NCBI GenBank assembly: GCA_964511065.1
Contig: CAZEEG010000148.1
Span: forward strand, 1-12,495
DNA from: CALBRZ01 sp964511065
GTDB lineage: Bacteria; Planctomycetota; Planctomycetia; Pirellulales; S012-138
Reading direction: 5' to 3'
DNA length: 12,495 bases
Position numbers and translations under genes: made by a program. Positions 6,487-12,495 of this stretch are shown here, piece by piece; positions within the stretch are counted from its first letter, which is position 1, and every line of letters starts with the position of its first letter. The notes under the pieces are model-generated. The model saw only the letters and a program-made list of their open reading frames with translations, did no database searches and was not told the DNA's origin.

Positions 6487-7261
6487 AAATTCGCGCTCCG
6501 CGGGCACAAACGGTCCACCTTGCCAGCGTGTAACATTGGGCCTGCTTGGCTGCGGGGAACGATCGCTGCTGCCAGTTTGCGTGCGTTCGCTGGCGTTACG
6601 CTGCAAGACTTCCGCTTACCAGCAGATTCGTCACCTTCGCGGTGGATGGATATGAAGCGAAGCAGGTATGCGCTGCGCAGCGATCAAAACCATCACGAAC
6701 AGCAAAGTTTATCATCACGGTTTATCATAATCGCATGCAATGCGGATTTCCATGCAAGCGATGCGATGCTATCAGTGCTATTGCGTTCCGCTATCAACAA
6801 TGTCAGTGCAAGAAATGCTAAGGATGCGCGTGATAAAAATCGCGGTACATCGCCAGTACATACAGAGGACTGCGGGGTTTCATTCAATAGAGGGTGGCAA
6901 TCATCGTGTTGGTATCATTCTCGCAGGATATTGCGGCAGGCGGCGTTTTCCCAGGTGTCCTGGGTGAGAAATTCTGCAGCTTATAGCGAATTGCGAAGAA
7001 TGGGCATCGCCTTATTTTCAGTGAGCCAGTATAAGCCGACCTGCAAAACTAGACACAGCGAACGACTTGCTTGAAGATAGCGTAATAGAGGCTGCTGGCA
7101 GGGGCGCGCGAACATGGATGCCATGTTATGGCCCATTGCCGCAGGGGAAGTATCTCCAAACAATAAGAGTGCATCTGAGGGATGCAGACCCGGGACCGGC
7201 TAACTCCCGAGCTCACTCTGGCATGCACCGAAGGCATACGCTGCAAGAAAGGAACGCTCGA
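6487..7261. other. Long noncoding tract with an AT-richer core and short direct repeats
   Basis: About 775 nt with no convincing gene. Open readings here (for example 6520-7074 plus) lack recognisable motifs and family-like amino acid patterns. The stretch from about 6690 to 7070 is visibly richer in A and T than the surrounding genes. It holds GTTTATCAT twice (6707-6715 and 6720-6728, 13-bp period), GTACAT twice (6845 and 6856, 11-bp period) and an ATCGCAT/ATGCGAT inverted pair near 6730-6770. It must contain the promoter of the secreted-protein gene. No known ncRNA could be named. Confidence 0.45.
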
Positions 7262-8014
7262 ATGAAAATGCTCATGACGCTTGCTTCGGTGGTGCTGCTG
7301 GCTGCGTCGACGGTCCAGGCCGGCGAAACGTGGCGAGCCGCGCAGCCGCGGTTGACCCCGGGTACCGCGGTGGGTGAGGCCAGGTTACCGTTGGTCCAAG
7401 ACACGGGCATTGTGCCGACCGACGACGCCGGCCCGGCGCCGCTGGTGCGCACCAGCCAAGCGGCCAGCGGCGACAGCAGCAGGGGCGTCCCATTCATGCC
7501 GGTCAGCACGGGCGGGAAGTCGCTGGTCGCCGCGCATGCCGATTCGAGCGAGCGCTACCAGGTGAACCGGGTGATCGACGAACCGGTGGCGGTTGTGCCG
7601 GCGGCACTGGTCAACACGCCGCTGGTTGGCAAGGCATCGTACGTGCGTCCCATCAGCGAGGCCGAGATGATGGGCACCATCCAGACGGTGAGCGAGGTAC
7701 AGCCTGCCGCGCGGTTGGAACCGGTGGCAACAGCCGCGGTTCCCGCCACGGTCGCCCCCAGCACCAGCTACTACCCTGGCGCTACGACGGTGTATCAACC
7801 GGTAGCCACGGTGGCCAATCCATGCGACCCGTGCGCCGCTTGCAACCCCTGCCAGGCGTACGTGGCGACCCCCGTGACCACGTATCAGCCGGTGGCTGCC
7901 TGCCCGACCGGCGTTTGCAAGCAGCCGACGCTGCGGCCGGGCCTGTGGGGACAACCTTCAGTGCATATCGCGGGCCAACCGATCCGGAACGCCATCCGCT
8001 GGCTGGTGCCGTAG
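7262..8014 (+). CDS. Hypothetical secreted Pro/Ala/Val-rich protein with a cysteine ladder
   Basis: The 250-residue product begins with a good signal peptide (MKMLMTLASVVLLAASTVQA, cleavage before GE at 21-22). The ATG at 7262 is chosen because AAAGGAA lies 7 nt upstream and the signal peptide starts there; a longer upstream reading (from 7067) has no such features. The mature part is low in large hydrophobics and rich in Pro, Ala, Val and Thr, with no recognised fold. Residues 188-197 place four cysteines exactly three residues apart (C-x2-C-x2-C-x2-C), and a further pair, C-x4-C, lies at 214-219. Each cluster is preceded by a YQPVA repeat (178-182 and 208-212). This style of short secreted protein is common in planctomycetes; a cell-surface or metal/disulfide role is possible but unproven. 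I do not recognise the family. Confidence 0.75.
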   Translation: MKMLMTLASVVLLAASTVQAGETWRAAQPRLTPGTAVGEARLPLVQDTGIVPTDDAGPAPLVRTSQAASGDSSRGVPFMPVSTGGKSLVAAHADSSERYQVNRVIDEPVAVVPAALVNTPLVGKASYVRPISEAEMMGTIQTVSEVQPAARLEPVATAAVPATVAPSTSYYPGATTVYQPVATVANPCDPCAACNPCQAYVATPVTTYQPVAACPTGVCKQPTLRPGLWGQPSVHIAGQPIRNAIRWLVP

Positions 8015-8164
8015 CGGCGGGCCGGCTGGGCAACAAGTGACCCATGCGGCGGCGATTTCGATGCGTGAAGCGTCCGCCGCCGCCTCCGCCTGCACCGCCA
8101 ATCCTGCATCGCAGCGTACACTCGGCGCAGCATGCCTTGCGCACCATCAAGAAACTTGGCCACG

Positions 8165-8208
8165 CGCTCGCGCGGCACTCTTGCAGAGTGAACGCGCGAG
8201 CGTTTTTT
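8165..8208 (+). terminator. Strong intrinsic terminator
   Basis: CGCTCGCGCG (8165-8174) pairs perfectly with CGCGCGAGCG (8193-8202). Past a small G/AA internal loop the stem continues as CACTC (8176-8180) with GAGTG (8186-8190) around TTGCA. Six T residues follow immediately (8203-8208). It acts on the plus strand, about 150 nt after the secreted-protein stop, so either that gene has a long 3' UTR or a separate short transcript ends here. Confidence 0.85.
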
Positions 8209-8258
8209 GGTGGTGCGCTGCGCGCCAAATGGCGCACAGTAAGACGGCATGTGGTGTG

Positions 8259-8293
8259 AGCCCGTGTTGCTCGCACACCGGATTGTGCGGGCT
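8259..8293 (-). terminator. Hairpin 4 nt after the isocitrate dehydrogenase stop, possible terminator
   Basis: On the minus strand AGCCCG and CGGGCT (outer arms 8288-8293 and 8259-8264) can enclose an alternative inner GCACA/TGTGC stem (8273-8277 with 8284-8288). It starts 4 nt downstream of the TAA at 8297-8299. No U tract follows. Its position suggests a 3'-end structure. Confidence 0.3.
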
Positions 8294-8296
8294 GAC

Positions 8297-9322
8297 TTAG
8301 GTTGGAAGCCGGTCGATCACGGCCTGGGCAAATTCCAGGGTGCCCAGGTTGCCGCCCAGGTCGCGCGTGCGTTCGCCATCGGTCAACGCCCGGCGGTAGG
8401 CCTCGGTAATGCGCTGCGCGGCTGCGCGGCACGCTTTGTCGCCGCGGGTGTCGGCCAGGTATTCGAGCATCATGGTGGCCGACATCAGCAGGGCCAGCGG
8501 ATTGGCCAGTCCTTGGCCAGCGATATCGGGCGCCGAACCATGCACGGCCTCGAACACGGCATGGTTGTCGCCAATGTTGGCCCCCGGCACGACCCCTAAT
8601 CCTCCGACCAGGCCGGCGCACAGGTCGCTTACCACGTCGCCGTAGAGGTTCTCCAGCAGAAGCACGTCGAACTGCGTCGGGTCCTGCACGAGTTTCATGC
8701 AGCCGGCATCGACGATCAGTTCCTGGTACTCGATGTTCGGATAGTCGTACTCGTGGACACGCCGGGCGCAGCGGAGAAACAGCCCATCGGTGATCTTCAT
8801 GATGTTGGCCTTGTGGAAGACCGTGATCTTCTTCCGCCGCTGCTGCGTGGCGAATCGGAAGGCCCAACGGGCAATGCGATTGCACGCTGCCTCGGTGGCC
8901 ACTTTCATGCTCATGACCACGCCATCCGTCACCTGGTTCTCGACGCCGCTGTAGAGCCCTTCGGTGTTTTCGCGGATCACGATCAGATCGACATTTTCAA
9001 ACCGGGTTTGAACACCCGGCAGACTCACCACGGGCCGCACCGCCGCATACAGGTTGAGTTTCTTGCGGAGGGCCACGTTGATCGAGGTAAATCCTTCGCC
9101 GACGGGCGTGGTGCATGGCCCCTTGAGCGCAACGTGGTAGCGCGTGATGGCTTCGAGGGTTTCTTCCGGCAGCAAAGCGAGGCTGGATTCCAGGGCGGCC
9201 ACTCCCGCCTGGTGTTCGTGCCAACGGATATCGACATTGGCAGCGGCGAAAATCCGTTTCACCGCCTCCGTCACCTCGGGTCCGATACCGTCGCCCGGAA
9301 TCAACACCACGTTGTGCGTCAT
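8297..9322 (-). CDS. icd: Isocitrate dehydrogenase, NAD-type signature
   Basis: The 341-residue product is an isocitrate/isopropylmalate dehydrogenase family member acting on isocitrate in the TCA cycle. Isocitrate-specific residues are visible: TTPVGEGFTSINVALRKKL with S80, N82 and R86 (E. coli IDH S113, N115, R119), RENTEGLYSG with Y124, FHKANIMK with K171, and GDVVSD with metal ligands D229 and D233. In the cofactor loop HGSAPDIAGQ (261-270), D266-I267 replaces the K-Y pair that selects NADP in the E. coli enzyme, which predicts NAD use (EC 1.1.1.41). The length fits the short NAD-type class rather than the roughly 416-residue E. coli type. ATG 9322 (MTHNVVLIPGDGIG) is preferred over an in-frame start at 9358 because GAAGGA precedes it and homologues start there. 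Isopropylmalate or homoisocitrate dehydrogenase is the less likely alternative. Confidence 0.88.
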   Translation of the reverse strand: MTHNVVLIPGDGIGPEVTEAVKRIFAAANVDIRWHEHQAGVAALESSLALLPEETLEAITRYHVALKGPCTTPVGEGFTSINVALRKKLNLYAAVRPVVSLPGVQTRFENVDLIVIRENTEGLYSGVENQVTDGVVMSMKVATEAACNRIARWAFRFATQQRRKKITVFHKANIMKITDGLFLRCARRVHEYDYPNIEYQELIVDAGCMKLVQDPTQFDVLLLENLYGDVVSDLCAGLVGGLGVVPGANIGDNHAVFEAVHGSAPDIAGQGLANPLALLMSATMMLEYLADTRGDKACRAAAQRITEAYRRALTDGERTRDLGGNLGTLEFAQAVIDRLPT

Positions 9323-9427
9323 GGGAGTTTCATCCTTCAGTGGATCAGGGGAACACAAGCAGCATGCGGGTGTTTGGCGGCGCGGTTTCCACCACGGCCG
9401 CCTTCGAAAGATACCTTAAATTACATT

Positions 9428-9443
9428 CGCAATCGCCGTGCCA
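9428..9443 (-). promoter_or_regulatory. Candidate sigma-54 (-24/-12) promoter for the isocitrate dehydrogenase
   Basis: On the minus strand the sequence TTGGCACGGCGATTGCG matches TGGCACG-N4-TTGC exactly, including the 10-bp spacing between the invariant GG and GC. The predicted start point is near 9417, about 95 nt before the ATG at 9322. All bases of the core are seen; use by RpoN is inferred. Confidence 0.5.
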
Positions 9444-10225
9444 ACTTGCCGGCGCGAGCGGCAGAGCTTTACAACTCTTGGGCTTCGCCCCTTCAGCGGT
9501 TGATTCTGACAACATGAGCGGGGCTTCCTCGATGGCCACGAGGCATGCCTGGGGCCTGGCAAGCGGACGTTTCACGGGTATCGCGGCAGTTCCCGCAGCC
9601 TTTTGGCCACTGTCTTTTGGACGATGAGCTTCACAAACTTCAACCGTTCCGGAGCAGAATCCGACGAGCGAGAACGGCACCTTGCGCCAGGGCTCAGGCA
9701 TCATGTTGGCGGCAAGACGCCATCATGGTAGCGAGTCGCCAAGGCGGGCACCAATTACCGGGCAAAAAAACAGCCAGACCGGCACGCGGCCGACACGTGG
9801 GAACCCCGGGCCAATCGCACAACTTGGGGTACTACGGAATTCGGGGCGATGCAGAACTCGGGGCACTGCCGCGCCCTGGCCACGCGGCCACCTGGTAGCG
9901 CGGCGTGCCAGCGGGCTCCTTTGATGGCGCCAAATCGGGGGCGCGCGGAATAAGTCTGGTCCTTTCGGCACAATACTCCAAAATAGCGGGGGTACCGCTG
10001 GCGCGGCCTCTCTTGAAATCGCACTCTTCGATGCCCAACCGCGCCGGCCGCTTCTGCCGTCTGCCACGTTACGACATTACCACGTTGTCCTGCTGTGCTC
10101 ACGTCGGTTTCCGGACCGATGGCAGGATGCGCGTAAGCTGCATGGAAATGGAGTTGCGTAACCGCTGACCACGCCTGCTGCGCGTGGGACAGGGCATCAC
10201 TTGGGTTCTAACCAGGCAGGTTGTC
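9444..10225. other. Long noncoding spacer upstream of the P450 gene
   Basis: About 780 nt without a gene I can support; the longest readings (for example 9345-9704 minus and 9723-10067 minus) have no recognisable motifs. It should contain the plus-strand promoter of the P450 unit and any activator sites for the isocitrate dehydrogenase promoter. A three-copy 17-bp-period repeat lies at 9821-9863 and is listed separately. A small palindrome TGGCC-ACGC-GGCCA lies near 9878-9891. Confidence 0.45.
9821..9863. repeat. Three 9-bp direct repeats at an exact 17-bp period
   Basis: AACTTGGGG (9821-9829), AATTCGGGG (9838-9846) and AACTCGGGG (9855-9863) are separated by unrelated 8-nt spacers, giving consensus AAYTYGGGG. 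The spacer divergence argues against a simple tandem duplication and suggests protein-binding iterons. They lie about 360 nt upstream of the P450 start and about 500 nt upstream of the isocitrate dehydrogenase start. Function is unknown. Confidence 0.5.
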
Positions 10226-11662
10226 ATGGCAAAACTCCCTCCCGGACCGCCCAATGGAATCACAGGATTTCGTCACATCCCGACCGCCAGGCGTGGCCTG
10301 GTGGGGATGTTTCGCGAGTTGGCCGAGCAGTACGGCGAAACGGTGTATTACCGGATCGGTCCGATCCGCTTTTACCAGTTTGCCACGCCCGATTCGGTAC
10401 GAGCTATCTTCCTGAAGCACCTCGACTGCTTCAAGAAGCCGTACCGCCTGAAGCAGGTGTTCGGCCTCTGGAACGGCCGAGGCCTGTTGCTGGCCGACGG
10501 GCGCGACTGGCAGCGCAAACGCCGCATGGTGCAAGGGGCCATGCATCGCCGCGATGAAACGCGGTTTGCCGAGATTGCGGTCCGGCAGACGGTGCGATAC
10601 CTGCAAGGTCTGGCAGATCGCACCCAGGCCGATGCCAGCACCTTGTTTGAACGTATCGCGTTTGCCTACGCTTGCGAGGCCATTTACGGCCCAGAGATTC
10701 ACGATACCATCGACGAACTGTGCGATGCCTACGATGTGCTGCACACGTTTGGTGTCGAAGAGATGTTCAACCCCTTTCCGACCCCGCTTTGGTTTCCGTT
10801 GCCGCGGAACCGGCGGGTGTCCAAGGCCCGCAGGTTTGTCCGCCGCACGTTGTACAACGCGATCGCGGACCGCCGCCAGCAACCGCGGGATGATCTCCTT
10901 AGCCTGCTGATCACTTCCCAAGACGACCACGGTGGCCACCCGTTCACGGATCGGCAGGTCCATGACGAAGCAACCGGGTTGCTCTTGGGCGGGAAAGAAA
11001 CCACCGGCGCCGGCATGGCCTGGACCGCCTACCTGTTGGCCCGCCATCCCGAGGTCCAAGCCGAGGCGGCCCGGGAGATCGACCAGGTGTTAGGCGGGAG
11101 CGACGTAACGAGCGAAACGCTGTCCAGGCTCAAGTATTTGGAGATGGTCTTCAAGGAATCGCTACGACTCTACCCGCCCGTATATGCGCTCACGCGCAAG
11201 TGTGTTAAGACCGTGGAGGTGGAAGGCTATCGCATTCGGCCCTGGAGCGAGGTGTATGTGGCCACGTGCATCCTGCACCGCAGCCCTCGCTGGTTCGACC
11301 AGCCCGACGCGTTCCGCCCGTCGCGCTTCGCGCCCGATGCTCCCGAGATTCCGCATTTCGCCTACGTGCCGTTTGGCGCGGGACCGAGAGCTTGTGTGGG
11401 GCGAGGGATGGGCATGGTGCTGGGAATCGCTACACTGGCCACGGTGCTGGCGCGGTACCAGATTCAATTGGCACCCGGGCAGTCGGAGCCCGAGCCCGAC
11501 GCTGGCATCGCCATGCGTCCCAAGAACCTGAACCTGGTTCTGGTCGAGCGGAGCGCCACGCGTCAGCCTGGCCACCCGGCCACCCCCTGGTTCCACAGCG
11601 AGAAGTCGGCCGGCAGCCCAACCCGGGTCGGCCGCAAACCGCCCACCATTTCTGAACATTGA
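10226..11662 (+). CDS. Cytochrome P450
   Basis: The 478-residue protein is a heme-thiolate monooxygenase. Signatures appear in order: LPPGPP at 4-9, W95-x3-R99 of helix C (DWQRKRR), the I-helix oxygen-activation motif GGKETT at 255-260 with the acid-Thr pair, K-helix E311-S-L-R314, the meander FRPSRF (363-368), and the heme loop FGAGPRACVG (383-392) with proximal ligand C390. There is no signal or membrane anchor, so it is soluble; the pattern is closer to the CYP4/CYP102-like, fatty-acid-type group than to camphor P450s, but substrate cannot be named. About 35 extra residues follow the last strand (NLNLVLVERS). ATG 10226 is preferred because LPPGPP follows; an in-frame GTG at 10184 adds 14 unlikely residues. 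No ferredoxin or reductase gene is nearby. The SDR gene follows after 19 nt. Confidence 0.93.
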   Translation: MAKLPPGPPNGITGFRHIPTARRGLVGMFRELAEQYGETVYYRIGPIRFYQFATPDSVRAIFLKHLDCFKKPYRLKQVFGLWNGRGLLLADGRDWQRKRRMVQGAMHRRDETRFAEIAVRQTVRYLQGLADRTQADASTLFERIAFAYACEAIYGPEIHDTIDELCDAYDVLHTFGVEEMFNPFPTPLWFPLPRNRRVSKARRFVRRTLYNAIADRRQQPRDDLLSLLITSQDDHGGHPFTDRQVHDEATGLLLGGKETTGAGMAWTAYLLARHPEVQAEAAREIDQVLGGSDVTSETLSRLKYLEMVFKESLRLYPPVYALTRKCVKTVEVEGYRIRPWSEVYVATCILHRSPRWFDQPDAFRPSRFAPDAPEIPHFAYVPFGAGPRACVGRGMGMVLGIATLATVLARYQIQLAPGQSEPEPDAGIAMRPKNLNLVLVERSATRQPGHPATPWFHSEKSAGSPTRVGRKPPTISEH

Positions 11663-11681
11663 GAAGTCCCAAGGCGATGCC

Positions 11682-12422
11682 ATGACCGGCGTGGACCTGC
11701 ACGGAGAAACCGCGATTGTAACGGGAGCGGGCGTTCGCGTCGGTAAGGCGTTGGCGCTGGCCCTGGCGCAAGCCGGGGCCGACGTGGCCATTCATTATCA
11801 CTCATCGACCGAAGCGGCCGAAGAAACCGTGGCGGCCGCCCAGGCGTTCGGCGTTCGCGCCGTGGCCGTTCAGGCCGATCTGGGCGATTCCATCACGGCG
11901 GCCGAGCGAATTGTTGAAGAAACGGCCTCAAGACTCCAGCCGGCCACCATTCTGATCAACAGCGCGTCCATCTTTGGCTCAGGCGGCCCCCTGGATACGG
12001 ACGAACCCACCTGGGACAGCCATTTCGCCATCAATCTCAAAGCGCCGTTTTTCCTCTGCCAGTCGTTTGCATTGGCCATGCCAGAAGGCGTGTCGGGTAA
12101 CATTATCAACCTGCTGGATTGGCGGATCGACCGGCCGCGCGGCGAGAAGCTGGTTTACACGCTGACCAAGAGTGCCTTGGCCGCCATGACCCGAGGTTTG
12201 GCACACGCGCTGGCGCCGCGGGTCCGCGTCAACGGGATTGCCCCCGGGGCTATCTTGCCACCTCCTGGCGCCGACCAGGAATATTTCGAGCGGCTTGCCC
12301 GGCAGATTCCGCTGGAACGAACAGGTTCGCCCGATGAATTGTGCAAGGCGATGCTGTACCTGCTGAGCTCGCCGTTTGTCACCGGCGAAGTGATCTACGT
12401 CACCGGTGGCGAACATCTATGA
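11682..12422 (+). CDS. SDR oxidoreductase of the pteridine reductase / FolM type
   Basis: The 246-residue Rossmann protein has TGAGVRVG at 14-21, fitting the TGxxxRxG signature of pteridine reductases (PTR1, FolM) rather than the ordinary TGxxxGxG of SDRs; R19 contacts the NADPH phosphate in PTR1. IHYHSS (37-42) resembles the PTR1 HYHRS segment, and NSAS (93-96) replaces the usual NNAG. The active site is D146, Y159 and K163 (NIINLLDW...YTLTK), where most SDRs have Ser but PTR1 and FolM have Asp. The C-terminus (PLERTGSPDELCKAMLYLLSSPFVTG) is typical. Likely reactions are reduction of dihydropterins (biopterin or monapterin) or dihydrofolate with NADPH. AAGG precedes the ATG by 7 nt. It lies 19 nt after the P450 stop and is probably co-transcribed. 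A general SDR is the alternative. Confidence 0.85.
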   Translation: MTGVDLHGETAIVTGAGVRVGKALALALAQAGADVAIHYHSSTEAAEETVAAAQAFGVRAVAVQADLGDSITAAERIVEETASRLQPATILINSASIFGSGGPLDTDEPTWDSHFAINLKAPFFLCQSFALAMPEGVSGNIINLLDWRIDRPRGEKLVYTLTKSALAAMTRGLAHALAPRVRVNGIAPGAILPPPGADQEYFERLARQIPLERTGSPDELCKAMLYLLSSPFVTGEVIYVTGGEHL

Positions 12423-12440
12423 GATGCGAGCGGTGGCGCC

Positions 12441-12495
12441 CTAGCCGCTACCCTTTTTGATGGCCTTGAGCGTGTCGGCCTCGGGCAGGGCCTTG
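12441..12495 (-). CDS. 3' end of an unidentified convergent gene (truncated by window edge)
   Basis: From the right edge the minus strand is open for 18 codons to a TAG at 12441-12443, reading KALPEADTLKAIKKGSG. The basic, small-residue ending looks like a genuine protein C-terminus, and the position, 18 nt from the SDR stop, fits a convergent gene. Too little is visible to name a family. Confidence 0.45.
   Translation of the reverse strand, partial: KALPEADTLKAIKKGSG

Noticed and set aside
6520..7074. 184-codon open reading in the AT-richer spacer
   Set aside because: No ribosome site, no recognisable motif, and amino acid use unlike the neighbouring genes.
8037..8300. Small plus-strand readings downstream of the secreted protein
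   Set aside because: They run through the intrinsic terminator at 8165-8208 and show no coding pattern.
7782..8885. 367-codon open reading on the minus strand
   Set aside because: It overlaps the end of isocitrate dehydrogenase in another frame, spans the plus-strand terminator and runs antisense to the secreted protein.
9345..9704. 119-codon minus-strand reading upstream of isocitrate dehydrogenase
   Set aside because: No motif or ribosome site and it covers the predicted sigma-54 promoter.
10208..11059. 283-codon open reading antisense to the P450
   Set aside because: The P450 on the plus strand has all heme and oxygen-activation motifs; this is a shadow.
1..12495. tRNA, rRNA, CRISPR, IS or phage elements
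   Set aside because: No cloverleaf with a T-loop GTTCRA pattern, no regularly spaced repeat array of CRISPR size, and no transposase or integrase motif was found on either strand.

Overview
The window is GC-rich, densely coding and best read as a piece of a planctomycete chromosome (Planctomycetota, probably a Pirellulales-like lineage). This is inference from gene content: an exported squalene-oxidase-repeat protein with a C-x-x-C-H-H motif, a diderm envelope cluster (OmpH/Skp, LpxC, Gfo/Idh oxidoreductase), a Pro/Ala/Val-rich secreted protein with a cysteine ladder, and wide intergenic spacers. No rRNA, tRNA, CRISPR array, transposase or phage gene was seen.

Layout. (1) Positions 1-845, minus: an exported repeat protein that runs off the left edge. 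(2) 1139-1950, plus: a GNAT acetyltransferase translationally coupled to a small antibiotic-biosynthesis-monooxygenase (ABM) domain protein. (3) 1988-4992, minus: ompH, lpxC and a Gfo/Idh/MocA dehydrogenase, converging on block 2. A perfect 11-bp hairpin lies in the 37-nt gap between the two stop codons. (4) 5503-6435, plus: a PfkB-family sugar kinase of the 1-phosphofructokinase type, divergent from ompH across a 510-nt spacer. (5) 6436-7261: a noncoding, visibly AT-richer tract. (6) 7262-8014, plus: a small secreted protein, followed about 150 nt later by a textbook intrinsic terminator. (7) 8297-9322, minus: an isocitrate dehydrogenase with an NAD-type cofactor signature and a full match to the sigma-54 -24/-12 consensus upstream. 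(8) 9323-10225: a 903-nt spacer holding that promoter and three 9-bp direct repeats at an exact 17-bp period. (9) 10226-12422, plus: a cytochrome P450 and a pteridine-reductase-type SDR, apparently one transcription unit. (10) 12441-12495, minus: the 3' end of another gene.

How the genes work together. ompH-lpxC-Gfo/Idh is an outer-membrane and lipid A block: LpxC commits UDP-acyl-GlcNAc to lipid A, OmpH is a periplasmic chaperone, and the dehydrogenase resembles enzymes that oxidise the 3-position of UDP-GlcNAc to make diamino lipid A. The sugar kinase and the isocitrate dehydrogenase are central carbon enzymes. The P450 and pteridine reductase form a redox pair of unknown substrate.

No single large new system is evident. 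The most interesting leads are the predicted sigma-54 control of an NAD-type isocitrate dehydrogenase, the 17-bp iterons, the P450/pteridine-reductase pair, the LpxC/Gfo-Idh link and the cysteine-ladder secreted protein.
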